Shown: one piece after another, positions 9,311 through 18,903 of the stretch | Layout: each line of letters opens with the position of its first letter | Position numbering within the stretch: position 1 is the first letter of the stretch | NCBI RefSeq assembly: GCF_003096555.1 | Contig: NZ_QEKM01000001.1 | Coordinates: forward strand, 1,922,001-1,986,000 | Direction of reading: 5' to 3' | DNA from: Simplicispira sp. 125 | Lineage (GTDB): Bacteria; Pseudomonadota; Gammaproteobacteria; Burkholderiales; Burkholderiaceae_C | DNA length: 64,000 nucleotides | The notes under the pieces: generated by a model | The model's database searches: none | What the model was told of the DNA's origin: nothing | What the model saw: only the letters and a program-made list of their open reading frames with translations | Translations under genes and position numbers: made by a program

Positions 9311-10732
9311 ATGCCTTTTCCCACGTTGCGGCCGCGCCCGCTTGTCAGCTTGCTCCTTGTGCTGGCCTGCAGTTTGGCCACCGCCCAAACGGCCCCCCAC
9401 CCGGCGCCCGTGGGCACACCGGCCGCTCACACGCCGGTCGTGGCGCCCCCAGGGGCACCCTCCCCGGCGCTTGCACCGCCTGCACCGGCCGCCGCCGCAG
9501 AGCCCACCACGGCGCTGTCCCGCGATGCGCGGCGCATTTACGAACTCTCGCGCGACAAGCTGGTGCAGATCCGCACGCTGCTGCGCAACGCCAACACGCA
9601 GGCGTCGATTGGCTCGGGCTTTTTTGTGTCAAACGACGGCCTGATCGTCACCAACTTCCATGTGGCGAGCCAGCTGGCGCTGGAGCCCGAGCGTTACCGC
9701 GCCGTGTACGTCACGATGGAGGGGCAGGAGGGCGAAGCCGAACTGCTGGCGTTTGACGTGCAGCGCGACCTGGCTGTGCTGCGCGCCAAAGCCCGCACGG
9801 CCCGCGCGCCAGTGCTTCACTTTCGGCCCGCCGCCGCAGCTTTGGCGCAGGGCGAGCGCATTTACTCGCTCGGCAACCCGCTGGACATTGGTTTTGCCGT
9901 GACCGAGGGCACCTACAACGGTCTGGTGCGGCGCAGCTTTTATCCGCGCATCTTTTTTGGCGGCACACTCAACCCCGGCATGAGCGGCGGCCCGGCAGTG
10001 GACGATGCCGGGCGGGTGCTGGGCGTGAATGTGGCCAAGCGGCTCGATGGCGAGGAGGTGAGCTTTTTGGTGCCCGCCGAATTCGCCCAGGCGCTGGTAC
10101 AGCGCGCAGCCAACGCCCAGCCCATCACCCAACCGGCCTATGGCGAAGTGACCAAGCAATTGTTGGTGCACCAGCAGTTGCTGACCGAGCGTTTCTTGAA
10201 AACACCATTTCAGGAGCAGCGCCACGGCAACTACCGCGTGCCGGTGCCTGACGACGCGCTGGCACGTTGCTGGGGCTCGGGGCGCGACCCCAACTTTCCC
10301 AGTCTGAACCTGCAGCGCACCAAGTGCCAGGCCGACAGCCATGTGGTGGCCGGTGACTTCAACACCGGCACAGTGCACATGGGCTACGAGGCTTACGACG
10401 CGCCCACCCTGGGCGCAGCGCGGTTTGCCCGGGTGTTTTCCCAGAGTTTTGGCAACGAGCCCTTTCTGAAGCGCGGCAACCGCCACCAGACGGCCGTGGA
10501 ATGCACCGAAAGCTACGTGGACGCAGGCAGCCTGCCCATGCGGGCGGTGGTCTGCATGTCGGCCTACCGCAAGCTGCCCGGCCTGTACGACATGACCGTG
10601 CTGGCCCTGTCCATCAACCAGCCGACGCAGGGCGTGCTGGGCCGCATGGACGTGCAAGGTGTCGCTTTCGACAACGGCATGAAACTGGCGAGCCACTACC
10701 TGCAAGCCTTTCGCTGGGAGGCCGCGCCATGA
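9311..10732 (+). CDS. Exported trypsin-like serine protease (S1C-like) with novel C-terminal region
   Basis: 473 residues. A signal peptide covers residues 1-25 (cleavage after 'LATAQ'), then comes a Pro/Ala-rich linker (26-68). The chymotrypsin-fold domain spans ~70-265 with catalytic His117 ('NFHVAS'), Asp153 ('VQRDLAVL') and Ser225 ('NPGMSGGP'). No PDZ domain follows. Instead a ~200-residue Cys-containing domain (~285-473) with 'RCWGSG', 'TKCQAD', 'VECTES' and 'VVCMSA' suggests disulphides in the periplasm. The stop overlaps the ATG of an FHA-domain membrane protein (ATGA), so the two are coupled. A periplasmic protease role is clear; substrate unknown. Confidence 0.85.
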   Translation: MPFPTLRPRPLVSLLLVLACSLATAQTAPHPAPVGTPAAHTPVVAPPGAPSPALAPPAPAAAAEPTTALSRDARRIYELSRDKLVQIRTLLRNANTQASIGSGFFVSNDGLIVTNFHVASQLALEPERYRAVYVTMEGQEGEAELLAFDVQRDLAVLRAKARTARAPVLHFRPAAAALAQGERIYSLGNPLDIGFAVTEGTYNGLVRRSFYPRIFFGGTLNPGMSGGPAVDDAGRVLGVNVAKRLDGEEVSFLVPAEFAQALVQRAANAQPITQPAYGEVTKQLLVHQQLLTERFLKTPFQEQRHGNYRVPVPDDALARCWGSGRDPNFPSLNLQRTKCQADSHVVAGDFNTGTVHMGYEAYDAPTLGAARFARVFSQSFGNEPFLKRGNRHQTAVECTESYVDAGSLPMRAVVCMSAYRKLPGLYDMTVLALSINQPTQGVLGRMDVQGVAFDNGMKLASHYLQAFRWEAAP

Positions 10733-11712
10733 TGCCGACCCTGGGACTGCTGGAAGCCTTTGACCGCCACAGCGCCTTGCTGGCGCGCACGCCGATTACG
10801 CGCTGGCCTGTGACTGTGGGCCGAGGGCTCGATTGCGATCTGGTGCTGGACGACCCGTTTGTCGCACCCACACACCTGCGCATTGACCGGCCGGTGGACG
10901 CGCCCCGCACGGTGCATGTGGAGGTGCTGGAAACCCGCAACGGCGCAGGCCTGCAAGGCAAACACTACGGCAAAGGCGAAGGCTTCGACTGGCCCGACGG
11001 TACGCCGCTGGACATTGGCCGCACCCGCATCACGCTGCGCCTGGCCGACACGGCCATCGCCGACGAGCAGGCGCTGCCGCAGTTCCCATGGCGCAGGGTT
11101 GCCATTACAGCCGTACTGGTGGCATTGGTGGCGGCTGTGGTGCTGGGCTCGTCGTGGCTGGAGGCAAACGATGCATCCAAATTCCTGAAATCGTTGCCCG
11201 GCTTGCTGCTGGGCATGCTGTTGGTGCTGGGTATCTGGTCGGGCGTGTGGGCGGTCACCAACAAGGTGTTTGACGGCCACTTGCAGTTCTGGCGCCATGT
11301 GCGCATTGCCTGCGCTGCATACCTTGTGGCCGAGGCGGTGCAGCTGACCACCAGCCTGGCTGCATTCGCTTTCTCCTGGGAGGCTTTGTCGCACTTCGCC
11401 TACCTGCTCATGGTGCTGGTGCTCGCCGGGGGCCTGTATGCCCACCTGGCGGCGGTGCTGCCGCGCCGCCGCGCTGGTCTGGCCTGGACGGTGGCTGCGG
11501 TCGTGGCCTTGGGTATACCGGCCTGGCTGGGTACGCAGTGGCTCGACCGCATGCGCCTATCGAACACGCTTTACATGAGCAGCCTGTTCCCGCCAAGCCT
11601 GCGCATGGCCCCGGCCGTGCCTGTTCCGCAGTTTCTGCAGAAAGCCCAGTCGCTGCGCGGCAAGCTCGATCGCCGCCTGCGCGATGACGGCCAAGCGGAC
11701 GATGACGAATAA
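10729..11712 (+). CDS. FHA-domain polytopic membrane protein
   Basis: 327 residues. The N-terminal ~115 residues are an FHA-like phosphothreonine-binding domain ('VTVGRGLDCDLVLDDPFVAPTHLRID', with Gly-Arg and the terminal His of the signature but Thr where the Ser/Arg usually sits). Then come about five hydrophobic segments (roughly 123-144, 150-175, 185-215, 225-248, 255-278) and a charged cytoplasmic tail ending in Asp/Glu. The FHA domain would be cytoplasmic. Start ATG overlaps the protease stop by 4 bases. The pair suggests a trans-envelope unit linking phospho-recognition to a periplasmic protease; that is inference. Confidence 0.75.
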   Translation: MMPTLGLLEAFDRHSALLARTPITRWPVTVGRGLDCDLVLDDPFVAPTHLRIDRPVDAPRTVHVEVLETRNGAGLQGKHYGKGEGFDWPDGTPLDIGRTRITLRLADTAIADEQALPQFPWRRVAITAVLVALVAAVVLGSSWLEANDASKFLKSLPGLLLGMLLVLGIWSGVWAVTNKVFDGHLQFWRHVRIACAAYLVAEAVQLTTSLAAFAFSWEALSHFAYLLMVLVLAGGLYAHLAAVLPRRRAGLAWTVAAVVALGIPAWLGTQWLDRMRLSNTLYMSSLFPPSLRMAPAVPVPQFLQKAQSLRGKLDRRLRDDGQADDDE

Positions 11713-11776
11713 TTCCTTTTTTCAATCAATCGCGTACGCAAAGGCGGCAAAGTCATCGTTTGATTGAGAAATGGAA
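11713..11776. repeat. Palindromic repeat family 2, short copy
   Basis: Ends 'TTCAATCAATCG' and 'CGTTTGATTGAGAAATGGAA' are roughly inverse complements, and the whole matches 13649-13749 except for about 37 internal bases missing here. It starts at the stop codon of the FHA gene. Confidence 0.7.
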
Positions 11777-11951
11777 CAGGCGCCAAGGTCGTCGCCGCAG
11801 CAGTGCATGGGCTAACGCCCGGTAAGCCGCCCTGTTGGATGCCAGGTTTTGCCACATGCCCTGGGCCTGGAATGCGCGGTTTGGCGTATCTTGGACAGGT
11901 ACTCCCCTGCTTTCCATCGACAAGCCCGCACCACACGATTCTCCAGGCACC

Positions 11952-12509
11952 ATGAAAAACCACCGCCCCGTCAGCCCCGAAACCATTCTTCAGTTCTGGT
12001 TTGAAGAACTGACTGCCCCACAGCACTTTGCCAAAGACGCCGCGCTGGACGCCGCCATTGCCACCCGCTTTGGCGCCACGCTGGAGGCCGCCACACGGTG
12101 CGAGCTGTATGCGTGGCGCGCCACCGCACCGGGGCGGCTGGCAGAAATACTGGTGCTGGACCAGTTCTCGCGCAATGTGTACCGCGACACACCGCGTGCC
12201 TTTGCGCACGACGCCATGGCCCTGGTGCTGGCACAAGAGCTGGTGGCCAGTGGGCAAGACCGCAGCCTGCCGCCCGCGCAGCGCGCCTTTGCCTATCTGC
12301 CGTACATGCACAGCGAATCTGGCGTGGTGCATGTGCAGGCAGTGCAACTCTTCTCGCAGCCGGGGCTGGAGGACAACCTGCGCTTTGAACTGCAGCACAA
12401 AGCCATCATCGACCGCTTTGGCCGCTACCCGCACCGCAACGCCGTGCTGGGTCGCGCTTCCAGCGATGAAGAGCTGGCGTTTCTGCGCGAGCCGGGGTCT
12501 GCGTTCTAG
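11952..12509 (+). CDS. DUF924 family protein
   Basis: A 185-residue soluble all-helical protein matching the DUF924/YbaW-like family: 'ILQFWFEEL' at the start, 'LAEILVLDQFSRNVYRDTPRAFAHD', 'FAYLPYMHSES' and the terminal 'RFGRYPHRNAVLGRASSDEELAFL' are its signatures. The start ATG at 11952 is preferred over upstream in-frame codons because it gives the standard N-terminus. The fold resembles TPR-like helical bundles. No biochemical role is established for this family. It is followed at once by a long palindromic element. Confidence 0.85.
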   Translation: MKNHRPVSPETILQFWFEELTAPQHFAKDAALDAAIATRFGATLEAATRCELYAWRATAPGRLAEILVLDQFSRNVYRDTPRAFAHDAMALVLAQELVASGQDRSLPPAQRAFAYLPYMHSESGVVHVQAVQLFSQPGLEDNLRFELQHKAIIDRFGRYPHRNAVLGRASSDEELAFLREPGSAF

Positions 12510-12672
12510 GAGTCTGTCGGGCTTGGAGCATCGAAAGCGAGAATCGGCCCCAGCGAGAACAGTTTTTGCCGGATTTGCAGCCCCATAGCCCGGCTATGGG
12601 GCAAAAAGACGGTAGAAAATGGACCGCTGCGGTCGATTCGCAGCCGACGATTGCCAAGTCCGACAGGCTCCT
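12509..12672. repeat. Long near-perfect palindromic element (~164 bp, MITE-like)
   Basis: The outer ends (12509-12526 and 12655-12672) are inverted repeats with two mismatches in 18, and the similarity continues inward over both ~80-base arms to a perfect core at 12580-12602 (arms GCCCCATAGCC / GGCTATGGGGC around one C). No reading frame is inside. Transcribed, it would form one long hairpin. I see no transposase and no clear target duplication. Confidence 0.8.
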
Positions 12673-12804
12673 AGCCATCATGGTCGCCGCCCCCTATCGA
12701 CCGCCTGCGGGCCTGGGCGCAGGGCAGCGCAAGCGACCGCACACAAACCATCGCGGCCTGACAGGCGCCAAGCCACGCGCTGCGCCCTCGCGCAGCCCTG
12801 CGAT

Positions 12805-13542
12805 TCAACCCTTCGGCTTTTGCACCGGGTTGGCCAGCAGCCAGTTGGCCGGGTAGGCGCGCAAAAATTCGCGGGCCTTTTGGGGGTGGGCGGTGAGCCA
12901 GGCGTCGTAAGAGCCTTCGTTCAGCACAGCGGGCATGCGCTTTTCGGTGCCGCCGTGCTGGTAGCGGCCCATCAGCGCATGGCTGTTGGCGTTGACGGTG
13001 AGCAGCGTAAAGCTGGTGATGGTGTCGCCCTCGGCACCCGTCCAGCATTCCCACAGGCCGGCCACGCCCATGGGCTTGCCGTCAACCCGGGCAATGCGCG
13101 TGGGCACGGGCTTGCCGCTGCGCAGGTCGTCCACAAAGAACGCCATCATGGGCACGATGCAGCGCTGCGCGTTCAGCCAGGTGGCGCGGAAGTGGTTGGA
13201 GGTGCTGACCGTTTCCTGCCGCGCATTGACGAGTTTAGTCGAGCGCAACTTGGCATCCGACACCGACTTGACCCACGGCGGCACCAGGCCGAATTGCCCG
13301 GTCACGAGTTCGCGCACGGGCTTTTCGCGGGCGGGGGGCTCGGTAGGCTCTGATGCGGGTTCTGATTCGAGCACTGGCGTGGGCTCCAGCACGGGCGCAG
13401 GATCGGTGCTTTGCATCTTGCGGATAAACACGCCCGGCCTGCGCGGAAAGAGGTCATGCGCCACGGGGGTGTCGGGCGCCGCCACGTGGAAGGCGTCGGG
13501 GTACAGCGTGACGGGGTGCACGCTTTCGTAATGGGTGGTCAT
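12805..13542 (-). CDS. SRAP-domain (YedK/HMCES-like) paralogue lacking the catalytic cysteine
   Basis: A 245-residue SRAP-family protein recognisable from 'FGLVPPWVKS', 'LVNARQETV', 'MGVAGLWECW' and 'ANSHALMGRYQHGG..KRMPAVL'. Active SRAP proteins start Met-Cys and cross-link that Cys2 to abasic sites. Here the start is fixed (an in-frame TAG lies four codons upstream) and residue 2 is Thr ('MTTHYESV'). The catalytic Glu position reads 'AFFVDD' and the His position also appears changed; Asn of 'NAR' is kept. A 25-residue Pro/Glu linker ('PAPVLEPTPVLESEP') interrupts the domain. It may bind DNA without cross-linking, or be on the way to loss. Confidence 0.8.
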   Translation of the reverse strand: MTTHYESVHPVTLYPDAFHVAAPDTPVAHDLFPRRPGVFIRKMQSTDPAPVLEPTPVLESEPASEPTEPPAREKPVRELVTGQFGLVPPWVKSVSDAKLRSTKLVNARQETVSTSNHFRATWLNAQRCIVPMMAFFVDDLRSGKPVPTRIARVDGKPMGVAGLWECWTGAEGDTITSFTLLTVNANSHALMGRYQHGGTEKRMPAVLNEGSYDAWLTAHPQKAREFLRAYPANWLLANPVQKPKG

Positions 13543-13567
13543 GCGGCCATGCTATCTGATTCGCAAA

Positions 13568-13624
13568 ACTATGGTCTTGATAGCTGCTAACGCTTACCCA
13601 TCAAGCGCTAGAGGCACTTTTACC
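13568..13624 (+). repeat. Dispersed hairpin repeat, copy 3
   Basis: 'CTTGATAGCTGCTAACGCTT', loop, 'AAGCGCTAGAGGCACTTTTA'. Lies just upstream of the SRAP paralogue's start, in the gap shared with a family-2 repeat. Confidence 0.85.
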
Positions 13625-13648
13625 AATAATTCAGTCACCCGGCGCTTA

Positions 13649-13749
13649 TTCCGTTTCTCAATCAATCGAGTACGCGAAGGCGAAGCGCAGACAGTGCTCT
13701 AGCACGGCAAGCGAAGCCGACAAAGTAATCGTTTGATTTAGAAATGGAA
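13649..13749. repeat. Palindromic repeat family 2, long copy
   Basis: Begins 'TTCCGTTTCTCAATCAATCG' and ends 'ATCGTTTGATTTAGAAATGG', which are imperfect inverse complements. The interior has further palindromic words (GGCGAAGCG, GGCAAGCGAAGCC). The copy at 11713-11776 is the same element with an internal deletion. It abuts the stop of the methyltransferase gene. Confidence 0.75.
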
Positions 13750-14214
13750 TTACAGCCAGCGCCGCACCTGTGCACAGTAGTCGGTGTAGGGCGCTCCAAA
13801 GCGGGCCGCCAGCACATGCTCTTCGGGCTTGATCTGGTAGCGCGTGATATAGGCCACAAACACCAGTGGCCCCAGCACCGCCCACGGCGAGGCCAGGTAC
13901 AGCGCCAGACCCAACAAGATGAGCACCATCCCCAGGTACATGGGATTGCGCGTCACGCGGTAGACACCCGTGGTCACCACCGCGGCAGCCCGGTTGGGCC
14001 GCAACGGGCTGATGGTGGTCTTGGCCTTGAGGAAAGCCCGCAGGCCCGCCAAGTCAAAACACGCACCCACACCCGCCAGCACCAGGGCACCGCCCAGGCG
14101 AACGCCGTAGGGCACATCCAGCACAGGCGGCAACCACGCCGCTGCAGCCACCATGGCCCCGGCGACGGTGGCGGCAACCAGGGGCGGCGGAATTTTCAGT
14201 TCAAGCGAAGGCAT
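13750..14214 (-). CDS. ICMT-like integral membrane methyltransferase
   Basis: A 154-residue protein with four or five hydrophobic segments and the C-terminal SAM-binding signature of the isoprenylcysteine-carboxyl-methyltransferase superfamily: 'GVYRVTRNPMYLGMVL' and 'KPEEHVLAARFGAPYTDYCAQVRRWL' (the conserved EE, here 'EEH', and the R-W end). Bacterial members methylate lipids or small molecules rather than prenyl-cysteine; the substrate here is unknown. The stop is only a base from a palindromic repeat, so that repeat may act in the 3' UTR. Confidence 0.85.
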   Translation of the reverse strand: MPSLELKIPPPLVAATVAGAMVAAAAWLPPVLDVPYGVRLGGALVLAGVGACFDLAGLRAFLKAKTTISPLRPNRAAAVVTTGVYRVTRNPMYLGMVLILLGLALYLASPWAVLGPLVFVAYITRYQIKPEEHVLAARFGAPYTDYCAQVRRWL

Positions 14215-14298
14215 GGCAGAGGTGCGGGCAGAGGTGGGCTTGCATCATCACACAGGCGAGCGCACTGGGGCCGCCAGTCTCCCCCGGCGGCGGATGGA

Positions 14299-14349
14299 CA
14301 CTATGTTTTCAATAGCAATTAGCGCTGGCGCATCCACAAGCGAAGCGTT
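14299..14349 (+). repeat. Dispersed hairpin repeat, degenerate copy 4
   Basis: 'CTATGTTTTCAATAGC' followed by 'TTAGCGCT', a longer loop, 'AAGCG' and a T-run. Weaker than the other copies but with the same order of elements. Lies upstream of the 82-residue gene. Confidence 0.5.
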
Positions 14350-14397
14350 TTTTCTACAACATGGGTTACCCTCGTCCGATTTACCAAGGAACACAGC

Positions 14398-14646
14398 ATG
14401 AAGAAACTCAAAGTCACCATTGAACTGGAAATGGCCGTGCCGGACGACTGGGAGCTGGTGGGCACCTCAGAAGGTACGCCGGTACTCAAGCTGCCCAATG
14501 GCGTGTTCATGGATATTGCCATTGAGCCGCTGTTTGCCAGCGACCCGGAAGATGTCTGGAGCAGCACCGAGGAAGAAGATGTGCTCAACGACATCCTGGA
14601 CATGGTGGAGAGCGAAGCTGTCACCTACGAATTTGTCACACACTGA
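14398..14646 (+). CDS. Small acidic hypothetical protein
   Basis: An 82-residue, strongly acidic, soluble protein. It starts 'MKKLKVTIELEMAVPDDWEL' and carries an acidic helix 'STEEEDVLNDILDMVESEAV'. A plausible RBS (AAGGA in 'ccaaggaaca') lies about 9 bases before the ATG. Codon use is like the core genes, and the end is cleanly separated from the convergent lipoprotein gene (33 bases). I do not recognise a family; the 'PDDWELVGTSEGTPVLKLPNG' layout suggests a small alpha/beta fold. Confidence 0.6.
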   Translation: MKKLKVTIELEMAVPDDWELVGTSEGTPVLKLPNGVFMDIAIEPLFASDPEDVWSSTEEEDVLNDILDMVESEAVTYEFVTH

Positions 14647-14679
14647 GCGCAAAGACAGGCCCGCCGGCGCTCCCCGCTG

Positions 14680-15222
14680 TCAATCGTCCGCAAGATCGCT
14701 GGCGGAGAGGTAGCGGCGCACCAGGTCGAAAAAATTATCGTAAAAACCATCGGCAGCAATCGTCTCGCTGCCGATTCTGACCATGGCCTCGCTGCCGGCC
14801 ATAAAGGGCAGCGACACCGAACCCAACGCGCCCACACCCAGACTGGCCGAGTTATTGGCCTTTTTGAGGGTGTAGCGGTCTTGCACTGCAGTGACAAAGC
14901 CCAGGCTGACCTGCCCGTTGGCCGCATCGGGGACGCACACCACACGGATCAGAATTTGCAGGTGCGATTCGGCGTCGGGCTGGAAGTTTTTCTTGCCCTC
15001 CACCTGCTCTGCCGAGGCGGAATTGATGAGGTACCCCTGGCTCAGCAACGCGCGGCGCGCAGCCTCGCAGGTGTGGGCGGGGCTGGCATCAAACAGGCGC
15101 GAATAGGTCGCCACCGAGCCAAAGCGCTCTTGCGGCCCGTAGTGCTGCACCGGAGGCACGGTGTTGCAGCCCGCCAGCAGCAGGGCCACCATGGCCACGG
15201 CCTGCCGGGCGCAGCGGTGCAT
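14680..15222 (-). CDS. DUF2242 lipoprotein
   Basis: About 180 residues from ATG 15222; a longer frame adds 50 residues that do not look like a signal peptide. The N-terminus 'MHRCARQAVAMVALLLAGCN' is a lipoprotein signal with lipobox LLAGC (Cys19). The mature part has 'FDASPAHTCEAARRALLSQGYLINSASAEQVEGKKNFQPD', typical of DUF2242, and a conserved 'GSETIAADGFYDNFFDLV' end. Most likely anchored to an outer or inner membrane leaflet facing the periplasm. The function of the family is unknown. Confidence 0.8.
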   Translation of the reverse strand: MHRCARQAVAMVALLLAGCNTVPPVQHYGPQERFGSVATYSRLFDASPAHTCEAARRALLSQGYLINSASAEQVEGKKNFQPDAESHLQILIRVVCVPDAANGQVSLGFVTAVQDRYTLKKANNSASLGVGALGSVSLPFMAGSEAMVRIGSETIAADGFYDNFFDLVRRYLSASDLADD

Positions 15223-15429
15223 ACGGGCCAGCGGAGGGGCGGTGAGGGTGCCACCAAAAACAATCACGGGGTTTGGGTTCAAGGACAGATTTCTCAAAGA
15301 ATCAGGGTAGACGCGCACGGGGCCACACAGTTCCCGGCATTCTATGATTTGCATAGCTGATGGCGCCCGCACAATGGGTGCCCGGCCGTGTTTTGATGCA
15401 CACCCAGCCCCGCGCTACGGAGACCACCT

Positions 15430-16308
15430 ATGCCTGCCCTACACCCCTCACCGTTTGCCCCCCTTGCCCTGCGCCGCCGCACGGCCCTGCTGGGCACTGT
15501 GGGCCTGCTGATACTGCCCGCCGCATCGGCGCAGGCAGCAACTTTGCCGCGCAGCCTGGCGGTGCCCGGTGGCGTGGCGCGGCTGCCGCTCGGGCCGGGC
15601 GCAGCACGCCCCGTGGCGCACCTGCAGCAAGGCGGGGTCGATGTGCCTTTGCTGGTATTGGGCGATGCACAGGAATGGACAGCGTTGGTGGGCATTGCCC
15701 TGGCAGCAGCCACTGGTCCGGCGCAGATCACCGTGCAGGCCGCCGATGGCAGCCAGCGCACCGTGGCCTTCCGCATTGCGCCCAAACGCTACAGCGAGCA
15801 GCGCCTGAAAGTAGCGCCCGGCACAGTGGATTTGTCGCCCGAAGACCAGGCGCGCTTTGAGCGCGAGCGCGCGCACCAGGCGCAGGTGATGGCCACTTTC
15901 AGCACACCCTTGCCAGAGGTCTTGGCACTGCAGGTGCCGGTGCCAGGGCGGCGTTCCAGCTCGTTCGGGCTGCGGCGCGTGTTCAATGGCCAGTCGCGCA
16001 ATCCGCACAGCGGCATGGACATTGCCGCCCCCACGGGCACCCCGGTGGTGGCACCGCTGCCGGGGCGGGTGATGGATGTGGGTGATTATTTTTTCAACGG
16101 CAACACCGTGTGGCTGGACCACGGCGGTGGCCTGCTCACGATGTACTGCCACCTGAGCGCCACTGACGTGCAGCCCGGCGATGTGCTGCAAACCGGCCAG
16201 CGCCTGGGCGCGGTGGGCGCCACGGGCCGCGTAACGGGTCCGCACCTGCACTGGGGCGTGATGCTCAACCGCACCATGGTGGACCCGGCACTGTTTTTGG
16301 CAGCGTAG
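15430..16308 (+). CDS. Exported M23-family peptidoglycan endopeptidase
   Basis: 292 residues with a signal peptide (1-36, twin Arg run 'RRRT' then a hydrophobic core, ending 'ASAQA'). The C-terminal LytM domain carries the zinc motifs HxxxD ('NPHSGMDIAAPTG', H193) and HxH ('GPHLHWGVM', ~H271/H273), plus the lysostaphin-like 'MYCHLS' His. The N-terminal half is an Ig-like/all-beta region ('ITVQAADGSQRTVAFRI'). All catalytic ligands are present, so an active DD- or LD-endopeptidase of the cell wall is expected. It is followed by a dispersed repeat that may serve as its 3' hairpin. Confidence 0.9.
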   Translation: MPALHPSPFAPLALRRRTALLGTVGLLILPAASAQAATLPRSLAVPGGVARLPLGPGAARPVAHLQQGGVDVPLLVLGDAQEWTALVGIALAAATGPAQITVQAADGSQRTVAFRIAPKRYSEQRLKVAPGTVDLSPEDQARFERERAHQAQVMATFSTPLPEVLALQVPVPGRRSSSFGLRRVFNGQSRNPHSGMDIAAPTGTPVVAPLPGRVMDVGDYFFNGNTVWLDHGGGLLTMYCHLSATDVQPGDVLQTGQRLGAVGATGRVTGPHLHWGVMLNRTMVDPALFLAA

Positions 16309-16320
16309 TAACAGCCTGTT

Positions 16321-16380
16321 TAATTATCAAATTGATAGCTTATAACGCTTATCTATCGGGCGCTACAGGCCTTTTTTTGC
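16321..16380 (+). repeat. Dispersed hairpin repeat, copy 5
   Basis: 'TTATCAAATTGATAGCTTAT', AACGCTT, loop, GGGCGCTACAGGCC and a seven-T run. Lies 12 bases after the M23 peptidase stop and could terminate its transcript. Confidence 0.85.
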
Positions 16381-16394
16381 ACTAATTCCTGGTT

Positions 16395-18122
<1,728 letters not shown>

Positions 18123-18347
18123 GCTGCAAATCTCCAAGGGTCGCGCGGGCGCGCAAAAAAGGCTATTGTGCAGACATCCCTCCCACCAAACGGGCCAAAA
18201 TGGTTGCAAAACCGACCTTTTGGCTCCAGCGCTTGCAGGCAGCAACATCCGTGAAGCTGCTGTAAAGGCACCGCCCCCGGGTCAACCAAACGGTTTGGCG
18301 GCGCGTCAAGCACAGTGGGTTCTTCCACGCCAACCGGTACGCACACC

Positions 18348-18899
18348 ATGAAAACCATCCGCACGACACGCATCCTGGCCCTGGGAGTTCTCGCCCTGCT
18401 GGCCAGCGGCTGCGCCACCACTGACAGCCCCTACTACGAGGCCCGGCCTTACCCTCGGCAAGAGCCCGGCATCATTTACACACCGGGCGCCTACCCTGTG
18501 TACCCAGTAGCGCCGCCTCCGGTGGAATGGCGCCGCACCGACCGCGACAGGTGGGAGCGCGAAAACCGCATTTACGAACGCGACCGCGACCGTTGGGAAA
18601 GAGAGCGCGATCGGGATCAGAACGCCCGCCGCGAGCGTGAACAACGCGAGCAAAACGCCCGACGTGACCGCGATGCACGTGAGCGCGAGATGCGCGATCG
18701 CGAACAACGCGAGCAGAACGTCCGACGCGACCGCGACGCACGAGAACGCGAAATGAGAGAGCGCGAAGAAGCCCGCCGCCAACAGGCCGAGCGCGACCGC
18801 AAAAACCGTACCGCGCCCGACGGCGGCCCACGCCGCGACTACGACCGCTACAACCCCAAAACCGGCCAGTGGCTGCCCAAAGCAGACGATTTGCCTTAA
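18348..18899 (+). CDS. Lipoprotein with long Arg/Glu/Asp-rich (single-alpha-helix-like) region
   Basis: 183 residues. Signal peptide with lipobox 'LALLASGC' (Cys22). Then a Tyr/Pro-rich stretch ('YYEARPYPRQEPG', 'YPVYPVAPPPVEW') and, from ~residue 60 to 155, almost only R, E, D, N and Q in repeating blocks such as 'RRDRDAREREMRDREQREQN' (two near-identical copies). That pattern fits a stable charged single alpha helix or polyampholyte spacer. The C-terminus 'RYNPKTGQWLPKADDLP' is ordered-looking. Likely a periplasmic-facing tether. It is transcribed with a DUF4124 protein that starts 5 bases after its stop. Confidence 0.75.
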   Translation: MKTIRTTRILALGVLALLASGCATTDSPYYEARPYPRQEPGIIYTPGAYPVYPVAPPPVEWRRTDRDRWERENRIYERDRDRWERERDRDQNARREREQREQNARRDRDAREREMRDREQREQNVRRDRDAREREMREREEARRQQAERDRKNRTAPDGGPRRDYDRYNPKTGQWLPKADDLP

Positions 18900-18903
18900 G
18901 GCC

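Noticed and set aside
13696..13749. Possible tRNA-like fold near the family-2 repeat
   Set aside because: No CCA-compatible acceptor, no T-loop TTCGA-type sequence; the arms are explained by the palindrome.
18560..18800. Short direct DNA repeats (about 70 bases) considered as a CRISPR array or VNTR
   Set aside because: They encode the R/E/D-rich repeat of a lipoprotein in one frame; only two imperfect copies and no spacers.
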